From: Fodinibius roseus | GTDB taxonomy: Bacteria; Bacteroidota; Rhodothermia; Balneolales; Balneolaceae | Assembly: GCF_900129315.1 (NCBI RefSeq) | Contig: NZ_FQUS01000018.1 | Coordinates: 1-64,000, forward strand | Reading direction: 5' to 3' | DNA length: 64,000 nucleotides | Shown here: positions 36,972 through 46,073 of the stretch, piece by piece | How the letters are laid out: every line of letters begins with the position of its first letter | Position numbering within the stretch: the stretch's first letter is position 1 | The notes under the pieces: generated by a model | What the model saw: the letters and a program-made list of their open reading frames with translations, nothing else | The model's database searches: none | Told to the model about the DNA's origin: nothing | Position numbers and translations under genes: made by a program

Positions 36972-38030
36972 GTGGATCAGTATTCAAATATCGAGGATTT
37001 ACTTGCTGATGATTCGTTTATCCGCTGGATATCCCACTCAGCGACCGAGAAAGAGCGGGCGCATTGGGAGCAGTGGATGGCCGAAGACCCTGCCCGCGAG
37101 GTGATGGTCCGGGAAGCCCAAAAACTGCACCAGTCCATTCATTATGACCCGTTTGACACGCCTGACTTTAAAAACGAGCTGGCTGAACTGGAGGAAACCA
37201 TCAGCCAATATGAGACTAACCGGGTACCAACCGAGCGATTCTCCCATAGTAAAAGCAATTATGTCCATTATTGGATGCGGGTGGCTGCGGTCCTTTTGCT
37301 GACCATTGTAACAGGCTGGGGTATATATGTCGGGCTTCCGCAATCAGACCCTGATAAAAAGGAAGTTAAAATCGAATGGGCGGTTAGCGAGACAGAATTC
37401 GGGGAAAAACGGGCCCTGCAGCTAACGGATGGTTCAAAGATTATTTTAAATGCTGATTCCCGGCTGAGGTATCCGCAACGCCACACCGGTAAAGAGCTCC
37501 AGGTATGGTTAGAGGGGGAAGCTTATTTTGATATTGTACACAAAACCGGAGCAGATCGCCGTCAATTTACGGTGCATACCAGGGATGGGGATGTCCGGGT
37601 TCTGGGTACGAAATTCAATGTCAACACACGTAAAAACCAGACGGAAGTGGTGCTGGAAGAAGGAAAGGTGAAAATTGAAAAGCCCGACTCCAGCCGCTCT
37701 TCCTCCATTTCGCATGTCATGACGCCGGGGGAAATGGTCCGGTTCGACAGTCAACAAAACCGGATTGACGTACAAGCCATAAACCCTGAACTCTACACGT
37801 CGTGGACCGAGGACCGATTGGTGTTTGAAGAGACCCCACTGCATGAGATTGCCTATGACTTAGAAACGATATATGGACTGGAGGTGCGGATTGCTTCGTC
37901 TGAGCTCGGAGAGATGCTGGTTTCAGGTACCGTATCAAATGATAATTTGCCCGTGCTGCTGTCTTCGTTATCCCGCTTGCTTGAAGTCGATATCGATCGA
38001 CGCGAACAGCTGATACTCATTACGGATTAA
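36972..38030 (+). CDS. FecR-type anti-sigma factor
   Basis: A 352-residue inner-membrane regulator. A cytoplasmic N-terminal part (1-95, DDSFIRWISHS, REAQKLHQSI) binds the sigma factor. One membrane helix lies at about 98-115 (VAAVLLLTIVTGWGIYVG). The periplasmic FecR domain runs from about 130 to 250 (RALQLTDGSKIILNADSRLRYP, GEAYFDIVHKT, VRVLGTKFNVNT), then a DUF4974-type STN-like end (about 280-352, FEETPLHEIAYDLETIYGLEV, VSGTVSNDNLPVLLSSLSRLL). The start is GTG 36972. It sits 76 bases before the STN receptor, the standard layout for transmembrane signalling from receptor to FecR to sigma. Confidence 0.95.
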   Translation: MDQYSNIEDLLADDSFIRWISHSATEKERAHWEQWMAEDPAREVMVREAQKLHQSIHYDPFDTPDFKNELAELEETISQYETNRVPTERFSHSKSNYVHYWMRVAAVLLLTIVTGWGIYVGLPQSDPDKKEVKIEWAVSETEFGEKRALQLTDGSKIILNADSRLRYPQRHTGKELQVWLEGEAYFDIVHKTGADRRQFTVHTRDGDVRVLGTKFNVNTRKNQTEVVLEEGKVKIEKPDSSRSSSISHVMTPGEMVRFDSQQNRIDVQAINPELYTSWTEDRLVFEETPLHEIAYDLETIYGLEVRIASSELGEMLVSGTVSNDNLPVLLSSLSRLLEVDIDRREQLILITD

Positions 38031-38105
38031 GGAATAGCTATAAAGTTTTTCACAAAATTCAAAGGGATTAAATAAAATGAAAAATATGTGGAGGGAATAC
38101 TGATT

Positions 38106-41100
38106 ATGAAAAACAATACGATAGGAATCATCCTGTTAATGATCTGTTTTGTACCCGTTTCGCTTATGGGCGGACAGATCAAAAAAGATCTGGCACAGAA
38201 CAACTTGCAAATGCTTGTTGACGGAGACAAAATGCAGGTTCCGTTGGAAGAATCTTTGGACAAGATTGAAGAAAAATTTGACGTAAATATCCTTTTTCGT
38301 CCCCACCAGGTGCGCGGTAAATATGTTTCCAAACGGAATGCTTTTTCCGATAGTTTGGCTTTGGAATTGGAAGCGTTGCTTGGGCCGCTTAATATGACTT
38401 TTGAACGGGTGAATTCGAAGAATTTTATTATCTACGATAAAATTGAGCCGGTTTTGGAAGAGGCTGTTCAGGAGGTAGTCACCGGAGAAATTACGGATGC
38501 GGAGTCAGGGGAAACCCTGCCGGGTGTGAATGTATTAGTCAAAGGAACAAAAGCCGGCACTTCGACGGACAGTGATGGTACGTTTGAGCTAACCGTAGAA
38601 TCCCTGCAGGATACGTTGGTGTTTTCTTTTGTGGGATATCAGACTCAAGAGGTTCCTATTGATGGACAAGTAAAAATTGATATTACCATGGAACCTCAGG
38701 CGGTTACAGGTGAAGAGGTCGTTGTCACAGCTTTTGGAATTGAAAGAGAGAGGCGTCAGATTGAATACTCAACCCAGGCAGTTGATGGTGAAGATATTGA
38801 GTCAGTTGGAAATAGTAATGTTGTAAATAGTTTACAGGGTAAGGTTTCTGGACTCAATGTCAAACTAACTTCTGGTGAACCTGGGGCTTCTCACAGAATT
38901 ACAATAAGGAGTAGTAATTCTTTATTAGGAGATAATGAGCCTCTATATATAGTTGATGGGGTACCAGTAACAGGTGGTACTAGAATCACAGATTTAAATC
39001 CAAGTGATATAAAATCTGTAAATGTATTAAAAGGTCCAGGAGGCGCAGCACTTTATGGGCTAAGGGCCTCACAGGGGGTTATTGTAATAGAGACTAAAAA
39101 AGGAAATGGTACACAAGAACCATCTATAACTTTCAAAATGAATCACAATTTTGATAGAATTTCTAAAATGCCAGAAGTCCAGAAAACGTATATGCAGGGG
39201 TCTGGTGGTGAATTTGATCCTTATTCCTCTATAGCTTGGGGACCTAGAATAAGCGATATGGGTACTTATATAAATCAATTGGGTGAAGAAGAAGTTGCAG
39301 CAGCCTATGATAATCCTCGAGATTTTTTTCAAACTGGAGGTACCCAAAACTTGAATCTCTCATTTTCTGATGGATTTGGAAAAGGTAATTATATAATTAG
39401 TGTAGGACGTACGGCGCAAAATGGAATTATCCCATCATCTGGAATGGAGCGCAATGATATTAGAGTAGCAGGATCGTATGATTTATTCGATAATTTTAAT
39501 ATTAGTCCTTCATTAAAATATATCCGAAATCACACATATGGAGTACCAAGAGGCCCAAGCTCTGATTACTGGGGTCCTATTAATGCACCTTCTTCATATA
39601 ATTTAAAAGACAAACCCATTCATGAGCCTGGAAATCCTTATAAACAAATAAATTTTAGAGGACAACATGATAACATTTACTGGATGATTGAAAATAATAG
39701 TAAAAGCAATAGGACTGCAAGAGTATTAGGAAATTTAAATCTTAGTTATTCTCCTATAGACTGGTTAAATATAAATTATATATTCGGGATAGATAATTAT
39801 GTAAATAATAATAAAACAATATTTGAAAAGGGATCGGGGCCAGGAAGAACGGATCCACCAAGTGGTGGACAGGTAATTAATTCTATTGGAGAAAGAAGAG
39901 AGATAAATTCGAATTTTCATATAAATATAAATAAAGATTTATCTCAAGATCTAAACTTATCCTTAATGTTTGGGAATGAGATTTATGATATGCGTGAGAA
40001 TGGATCAAGTGTAAATGGTACTACTCTTGAGATAGGGGGGTTTCACAATATTTCCAATACGACAGAACAAACAACAAATGAATATGAAAACCAACAACGT
40101 ATAGTTGGTTTTTTTGGAGAATTAGTCTTCTCTTGGAAGGATGCATTTTATTTAAATGCTACCGGAAGAAATGACATTGTCTCTAATATGCCAAGTGGCA
40201 ATCGATCGTTTTTTTACCCATCGTTGGGAACAAGTATTGTTTTCACGGATATTTTATCAATATCTGAAGAAATTCTCACGTATGGAAAATTGAGGGCAAG
40301 CATTGCAGAAGTTGGACAGCCAGGCCCATTACATGCAACCGAAATTGTGCTTAATTCAGGAGGAGCTGTTGGGGGATTTACTTGGCCTTATGCAGGTTAT
40401 AATGCATTTACTCAATCTAGTGCAATCAATTCATCAAATTTAGAAACTGAGAATACTCAAACTTTTGAAATAGGAACAGAGTTGCGTTTTCTGAATAACC
40501 GGATAGGACTTGATTATACTTACTATGTATCAAATACAGATGGTCAAATTTATCGCGTACCGATTCCCCTTTCTACCGGCTTTAGTTCTGAATTAAGGAA
40601 TGCCGGAAAAATTAATTCTAAAGGACATGAAATAACCCTGAACTTAAAACCTATTCAGTCAAGTGATTTTTTATGGGATTTTACTACCAACTTCTCAACA
40701 TTTAGCAATAAAGTTGTGAGTTTAGCAGAAGGGATTAATCAATTAGAGCTGGGGAGTAGTTGGAGGTCAGTTATTGTTGCCGAAACCGGGAAGGAGTTTC
40801 CTCAATTACGAGGCACAGCTTTTGCCAGAGATCCTGATAGTGGTGAGATAGTTGTGGACAATGACACAGGAATTCCTCTGAGAACACCTGAGCAAGTTTT
40901 ATTGGGTAGCATTAATCCTGATTTTGAGATGAGTTTTATATCTGACTTTACCTATAAAGATATTACATTCTCAGCACAGGTCGATTGGAGATATGGAGGA
41001 TTACTGAACTCCACTTATAATCGTTTAACGAGACTTTATGGTACATTAGTAACTACTGTGGACAGGGAGTCTGATTACACAATACCAGGCATGAAAGGGT

Positions 41101-41441
41101 ATTATGAAGGAGGCGAATTAATGGTAGAAGGAGAGAATGATATAGTCATACAAAAGGATCAAAGTTATCATACAGCCTTATTTAATATTGATGAAGCCGA
41201 TGTATATGAAGCCACTTTTGTAAAATTAAGGGAGATTAAATTGTCATACCAATTAAAAAATGAGTGGCTTCAAAATTTCTCAGTAGAATCTGCATCTATT
41301 TATATAATGGGAAGAAATATCTGGCAAAGTGATAAAGTGCCACAGTTTGATCCCGAAATGTATAACGCAACAGAAGGTTCAGAATATTTGGCATATCCCC
41401 AAATTAAAAGTGCAGGAGTGGGAGTAAGTATTAATTTCTAA
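38106..41441 (+). CDS. STN-containing SusC/RagA receptor; mosaic base composition
   Basis: A 1111-residue receptor and signal transducer. ATG 38106 follows GGAGGGA; a GTG 18 bases upstream is less likely. After the signal comes an STN domain (about 31-112, VPLEESLDKIEEKFDVNILF), which contacts FecR, then a carboxypeptidase-like domain (about 121-198, VTGEITDAESGETLPGVNV), a VVVTAFGIERE TonB-box region, plug motif PLYIVDGVPV at about 279, and the barrel. Base composition changes sharply near 38750, about residue 215: the signalling part has native GC, the plug and barrel are very AT-rich like the next two genes. This suggests that a foreign barrel was joined to a resident signalling module. 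Confidence 0.95.
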   Translation: MKNNTIGIILLMICFVPVSLMGGQIKKDLAQNNLQMLVDGDKMQVPLEESLDKIEEKFDVNILFRPHQVRGKYVSKRNAFSDSLALELEALLGPLNMTFERVNSKNFIIYDKIEPVLEEAVQEVVTGEITDAESGETLPGVNVLVKGTKAGTSTDSDGTFELTVESLQDTLVFSFVGYQTQEVPIDGQVKIDITMEPQAVTGEEVVVTAFGIERERRQIEYSTQAVDGEDIESVGNSNVVNSLQGKVSGLNVKLTSGEPGASHRITIRSSNSLLGDNEPLYIVDGVPVTGGTRITDLNPSDIKSVNVLKGPGGAALYGLRASQGVIVIETKKGNGTQEPSITFKMNHNFDRISKMPEVQKTYMQGSGGEFDPYSSIAWGPRISDMGTYINQLGEEEVAAAYDNPRDFFQTGGTQNLNLSFSDGFGKGNYIISVGRTAQNGIIPSSGMERNDIRVAGSYDLFDNFNISPSLKYIRNHTYGVPRGPSSDYWGPINAPSSYNLKDKPIHEPGNPYKQINFRGQHDNIYWMIENNSKSNRTARVLGNLNLSYSPIDWLNINYIFGIDNYVNNNKTIFEKGSGPGRTDPPSGGQVINSIGERREINSNFHININKDLSQDLNLSLMFGNEIYDMRENGSSVNGTTLEIGGFHNISNTTEQTTNEYENQQRIVGFFGELVFSWKDAFYLNATGRNDIVSNMPSGNRSFFYPSLGTSIVFTDILSISEEILTYGKLRASIAEVGQPGPLHATEIVLNSGGAVGGFTWPYAGYNAFTQSSAINSSNLETENTQTFEIGTELRFLNNRIGLDYTYYVSNTDGQIYRVPIPLSTGFSSELRNAGKINSKGHEITLNLKPIQSSDFLWDFTTNFSTFSNKVVSLAEGINQLELGSSWRSVIVAETGKEFPQLRGTAFARDPDSGEIVVDNDTGIPLRTPEQVLLGSINPDFEMSFISDFTYKDITFSAQVDWRYGGLLNSTYNRLTRLYGTLVTTVDRESDYTIPGMKGYYEGGELMVEGENDIVIQKDQSYHTALFNIDEADVYEATFVKLREIKLSYQLKNEWLQNFSVESASIYIMGRNIWQSDKVPQFDPEMYNATEGSEYLAYPQIKSAGVGVSINF

Positions 41442-41464
41442 TATGAATAATAGGTTTTGTTGCC

Positions 41465-42886
41465 ATGAAATTTACTAAACAAAAGTATTCAGTACTATTA
41501 TTTGCCTTTACATTTGTTTTGCTCGTATCCTGTGATGATGAAATAATGGATAATATAAATGAGAATAAAAATTCCCCTACAGAAGCATCAATATCATTGT
41601 TTCTTCCACAGGCAACAATGAGCACTATCCACGGTGTTGCCGGTGACGGGGCAGGTGAATATGCATCTTTCTTTGTTGAGCATGCAACAAATGTACACTT
41701 AAATGATAGAGAACCTTTTAATATAAACTCTACTGTTTGGAGCAGAGTATATAGCACTTTGAATGATCTTGATTATATCATAAAAAGAGGGGCAGATGGT
41801 GGAATTGAAGAAGGACACTATGTTGAAGTGGGTATTGCAAAGATTTTGTACGCCTATACGCTTAGTATTGGTACTGATCTTTTTGGCGAAATACCTCATT
41901 CCGAGGCTTTGGAAGGAAGTGAAAATAGATCACCAGGTTTCGATAGTCAGCAGGAAATCTATACCTTTCTGCAAAATTATCTTGATGAGGCAATTACCGA
42001 TTTGGACAGAGGTACCCTTGGCAATCCCAGCAATACCGATTTGATTTTTGGGGGAAATACGGAAATGTGGAAGAAAACGGCCTATGCTCTGAAAGCTCGT
42101 TTATATAATCGTTTGAGTAATATAAACCCACAATTATCTGCAGAAGATGCTTTGAATGCACTGGATAACGCTTTTGCCTCTGAGGATGAAAATCTCATAT
42201 TTGATGGTTATCTCTCAGGAACAACAAACGATAATCCATGGGCGGGATGGCAGAAGACTGAGCAGACATATGCCATAAGTGAAACCATCCTTGAAGTTAT
42301 GAATGATTTCACTGTTTCTGGATTTAGAGATCCCAGAGCAGAATTATGGTTTACTCAGATTGGTGATGAATACATAGGCGCCCCTCCCAGGCAAGCTGAA
42401 ACCGATTTGACCCATTCTATGTATTCTGCACCCTCAGAAGAAAATGTCTTATATGATGAAGCCCCTCAGCCGATGCTCACTTATGATGAAATGAAGTTCA
42501 TTGAAGCAGAAGCTCAATTACGGCTGGGTAATAGATTTGAAGCTAATAAAGCATATGAGGAGGCAGTTAGAGTGGCATGCAGAAGGGCTGGTGTTTCAGA
42601 GGAAGATATAAATGCCTATATAAGTCAAGGCGAAGTTTTTCCCGGGGCAAATAATTTAGAACTGAATCATATCATTCGTCAAAAGTATATTTCTTTTTGG
42701 ATGTTTCAATCTATCGAAGCATACAATGATGTGAGAAGAACAGGTATTATCGAAATGAACGCTCCCCAAGGTTTGCCTCTCAGGCTTGCTTATCCGCCTT
42801 CTGAAGTGAACAGGAATCCGAATACTCCTTCAGAAATAGATGACAATACTATATATGAAATCCCGGTTTGGTGGGCTGAATCTTAA
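41465..42886 (+). CDS. SusD-like_2-family nutrient-binding lipoprotein (ECF-controlled pair)
   Basis: A 473-residue lipoprotein, with signal and lipobox LLVSC at the N terminus followed by DDEIMDNINENKNSPTEAS. Family motifs include LYAYTLSIGTDLFGEIPHSEAL, WKKTAYALKARLYNRLSNI, MKFIEAEAQLRLGN and IRQKYISFWMFQSIEAYNDVRRTG. It starts 23 bases after the receptor stop and is uniformly AT-rich, so it came with the receptor barrel. Co-transfer of barrel and SusD is expected because the two form one binding cavity. Confidence 0.94.
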   Translation: MKFTKQKYSVLLFAFTFVLLVSCDDEIMDNINENKNSPTEASISLFLPQATMSTIHGVAGDGAGEYASFFVEHATNVHLNDREPFNINSTVWSRVYSTLNDLDYIIKRGADGGIEEGHYVEVGIAKILYAYTLSIGTDLFGEIPHSEALEGSENRSPGFDSQQEIYTFLQNYLDEAITDLDRGTLGNPSNTDLIFGGNTEMWKKTAYALKARLYNRLSNINPQLSAEDALNALDNAFASEDENLIFDGYLSGTTNDNPWAGWQKTEQTYAISETILEVMNDFTVSGFRDPRAELWFTQIGDEYIGAPPRQAETDLTHSMYSAPSEENVLYDEAPQPMLTYDEMKFIEAEAQLRLGNRFEANKAYEEAVRVACRRAGVSEEDINAYISQGEVFPGANNLELNHIIRQKYISFWMFQSIEAYNDVRRTGIIEMNAPQGLPLRLAYPPSEVNRNPNTPSEIDDNTIYEIPVWWAES

Positions 42887-43363
42887 TTTTTTAATAAGCA
42901 TCTTTTTTTTGTGATAAGGATAGCCAAAGCTCCAAAGCTATAAAAATGCTTTAGATCAGTATGGTGATAAGGTTGGCATAGGATATCGTTTAGTTCATAT
43001 ATCAGATCTCTTTTCTGAGTACCAATTAATAACATTGTAAGATAACAAACACGTAGTGGAATATAATATCCCGGTTTCCTTTATATAAGGTATTCTTATG
43101 ATAAGCAAAGAGAATCTATATCTGACAAATACTTTAGGTTAAAAGGAACTATAGAAAGTGGATGAAAACCTTTCAATATCAGATGGAGATCCTGAAGAAA
43201 GGTTAAAGACCTTCATGTAAAATCACAGCTGTATTTTGGAAACCATCAGCATACTCACAAACTGAGAAACCTACAAGCTTCAAAAGTCTCTCAGATCGTA
43301 ACTATATACGATGAGAACCTACAGTACTTTGGATTAAAATGTAACTAGGTAGTTGGATAAATA
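42887..43363. other. AT-rich gap with possible coding remnants
   Basis: About 480 bases. No intact gene. A forward frame at about 43216-43347 reads KSQLYFGNHQHTHKLR, faintly like the YFGxxHxHT start of DUF3604-type proteins, and another at about 42956-43039 reads DQYGDKVGIGYRLVHISDLF; both are short and broken. They may be remains of a gene lost from the island, or chance. Confidence 0.25.
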
Positions 43364-46036
43364 ATGGCGAATATTAAATTAATATTTTTTTGGACTTTTA
43401 TAATTGTTACTGCTTTAGCCGTAGTCTGGCAATCGTACAACTTTCGACAGGAGGTATCTAAAAAGCCAGAAGAAAATAGGTTTACAAAAGAGACTTTAAC
43501 GGAAGATGTAAACCAACCGATGCAAATGGAAATATTGAAAGATGGCCGAGTATTATTTATAGAGAAAATTGGAAAAGTTAAAGTATTTGATCCTTCGAAT
43601 AGTCAAGTAAAGGTCATTGGCGAAATACCAGTGAATTTGCAGTATATAGAACCTTATACAACTGCAGGTGGTAAATATGATGCGGATGACGGTTTACATG
43701 GGGTGGCACTGGATCCCAGCTTTGATCAGAATAATTATATTTATTTTTATTATTCACCGGAAGGTGGAAAGCCGAAGAGCATCCTTGCACGTTATGTATG
43801 GAAGGGTGATTCTTTACGTATGAATTCAAAAAAGGTTATGCTTGAATGGTCTACTCAGCGCAATAGATGTTGTCATTTTGGCGGAGGAATGGTCTTTGAT
43901 AAGGATGATAATCTTATGGTTAGCATTGGAGATAATACTGCTCTTGGAGATTCTCCTTCTGATGCCCCAAGAAAAGAAATTTATGATCCTCAAAGAACGG
44001 CCGGTAATACAAATGATTTGAGAGGTTCAATTATACGGATTAAACCTGAACCTGATGGAACTTACTCAATTCCTGAAGGAAATTTATTTTCTGAAGGTAC
44101 GCCTAAAACAAGACCAGAGATTTACATTATGGGTGTTAGAAATCCTATGAGATTAAGTATCGATAGCAAAACTGGTTGGTTATACTGGGGAGAAGTAGGG
44201 CCAAGTACTGATGAATTTAATCAAGCACGCAAGGCAGGAAACTTTGGATGGCCATATTTTTTAGCAAATAATAAAAAGTTTTTGGATTATTTCCCAGATG
44301 GAAGTGCTAATACCTATTTTGATTCTACTAATATAGTTAATAATTCACCCTTTAACACTGGACTGGGTAATTTGCCGGTGTCTCCTGTACCCGCGTTAGT
44401 TTGGTATTCTCGTGATAAGTCTGATGACTTTTCTATTCCAGGGACTGGCAGCCTTTCTGCAATGGGAGGACCAGTATATCGAAAATCTGATTTTATAGAA
44501 GCCGAACGATCATTTCCTACATATTATAATGGAAAGTGGTTTGTTACTGATTTCGTTAGGGGTTGGATTATGGTGATAGAAATGGATCAAAAAGGAAACT
44601 TTAAGTCAATGGAGCGGTTTCTGCCGGAAACTACTTTAAAAGGACCTATGGACATGGAATTCGGACCAGAAGGTGACTTATATATCTTAGAGTATAGCCG
44701 AGACCCTTACGTAGATAATCCTCCGGATGCCAAATTAGCTAAGATAAAATATAGTGCTGGTAATCGTGACCCTATTGCACAAATCGATGCAGATAAGACA
44801 GCAGGTTCTGTTCCATTACAAGTTCAGTTATCATCTGGTGGATCCATCGATTATGATAATGATTCCCTTGAATATAAATGGAAAATAGAGTCGAAGGGAA
44901 AAAAGATACAAACATTTAATCAAGCTAACCCTGTTGTCAATTTCGATGATCCAGGGATTTACCAGGCTACTCTTACTGTATCTGATTACAAAGGTGCACA
45001 AGACAGTACAACAATAGAAATTACAGCTGGTAATGACCCTCCTAGTATTGATTTAAATTTTGAAGGTGCTAACAAGAGTTTCTTTTTTGGTGATAAAGAC
45101 ATTGAATATTCAGTACAGATAAGTGATAAAGAAGATAAAATTATTGATGCAGATAGGGTAAAAGTATGGTTTGACCATCTCCCGCCAGCATATGATATAG
45201 ATAAATTTTTAAATACACTGAAAAAAAGGGACACGGTATCATCTGCAGAATCGCTAATAGGATTACAGCTAATAAATCAAAGTGATTGCAATACCTGCCA
45301 TACTTTAAATAAAAGCTCAATAGGGCCCTCATACACTAACATTGCTCAACGATATGAAAAAAATAAAAACACATATGAGAGATTAACAGAAAAAGTAATT
45401 TCTGGGGGGAGTGGAAACTGGGGACAGGCTGAAATGCCTCCTCATACTTCATTAACCAAAGATGAAGCTAAATCGATGATTAGCTATATCTTGGATACAG
45501 TTCGAGAAGAAACAGTTTGGTTAATGCCTTTAGAAGGAAATGTGCCGTCCCCCGGGAATGAAAGTAAAGATCGATTAATATTTATGGCATCATACGAAGA
45601 CAATGGATTTGAGCAAATTCCACCTATTGAAACAGTTAAAATTGAAGTGTTAAGAAACCCAAAAATTGAAGCAGCAGAGATTGATATAGTTGATAATATG
45701 ACTATGCAGTTTCCTGGTTACGATGATCCTTATTTACTTTTTGAGGAAGAGAATTCTCATATAGGAGTAAAAAACATTGATATGACGGGAATTAAACAGA
45801 TAGAATTTGAATTTTCAGAACTACCTGAAAAAAATCTTTATGATAGCTTAGAAATTGCCGTAAGAATAGATTCCTTAGAAGGTGAATTAGTTGGGAAAAC
45901 TTCATTTGATGAATTTGATTCGCAACGGAAAATAGTTACTATAAATTCTATAAACGATATGCATGACATTTATTTATTATTTAATAATAACATGAATAAT
46001 AGTATTGAAATCAGAAGTATTAAATTTTATCAGTAA
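43364..46036 (+). CDS. Sugar dehydrogenase (GSDH-type) - PKD - cytochrome c fusion
   Basis: An 890-residue exported protein anchored or secreted through an N-terminal hydrophobic helix (LIFFWTFIIVTALAVVW). Residues about 40-465 are a glucose/sorbosone-dehydrogenase-type propeller (MEILKDGRVLFIEKIGKVKV, DDGLHGVALDPSF, GGGMVFDKDDNLMVSIGDNT, ITGVRNPMR-like EIYIMGVRNPMRL), which in relatives binds PQQ. A PKD domain follows (about 470-560), then a c-type cytochrome with Cys642-Asn-Thr-Cys645-His646 and axial Met691 in AEMPPH, then a beta-rich C-terminal domain that may bind carbohydrate. The fusion would pass electrons from sugar oxidation to haem. AT-rich; between SusD and a propeller gene. Confidence 0.88.
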   Translation: MANIKLIFFWTFIIVTALAVVWQSYNFRQEVSKKPEENRFTKETLTEDVNQPMQMEILKDGRVLFIEKIGKVKVFDPSNSQVKVIGEIPVNLQYIEPYTTAGGKYDADDGLHGVALDPSFDQNNYIYFYYSPEGGKPKSILARYVWKGDSLRMNSKKVMLEWSTQRNRCCHFGGGMVFDKDDNLMVSIGDNTALGDSPSDAPRKEIYDPQRTAGNTNDLRGSIIRIKPEPDGTYSIPEGNLFSEGTPKTRPEIYIMGVRNPMRLSIDSKTGWLYWGEVGPSTDEFNQARKAGNFGWPYFLANNKKFLDYFPDGSANTYFDSTNIVNNSPFNTGLGNLPVSPVPALVWYSRDKSDDFSIPGTGSLSAMGGPVYRKSDFIEAERSFPTYYNGKWFVTDFVRGWIMVIEMDQKGNFKSMERFLPETTLKGPMDMEFGPEGDLYILEYSRDPYVDNPPDAKLAKIKYSAGNRDPIAQIDADKTAGSVPLQVQLSSGGSIDYDNDSLEYKWKIESKGKKIQTFNQANPVVNFDDPGIYQATLTVSDYKGAQDSTTIEITAGNDPPSIDLNFEGANKSFFFGDKDIEYSVQISDKEDKIIDADRVKVWFDHLPPAYDIDKFLNTLKKRDTVSSAESLIGLQLINQSDCNTCHTLNKSSIGPSYTNIAQRYEKNKNTYERLTEKVISGGSGNWGQAEMPPHTSLTKDEAKSMISYILDTVREETVWLMPLEGNVPSPGNESKDRLIFMASYEDNGFEQIPPIETVKIEVLRNPKIEAAEIDIVDNMTMQFPGYDDPYLLFEEENSHIGVKNIDMTGIKQIEFEFSELPEKNLYDSLEIAVRIDSLEGELVGKTSFDEFDSQRKIVTINSINDMHDIYLLFNNNMNNSIEIRSIKFYQ

Positions 46037-46073
46037 TAACAAGAATAAATATAGTACTATAAAATAATGTAGT

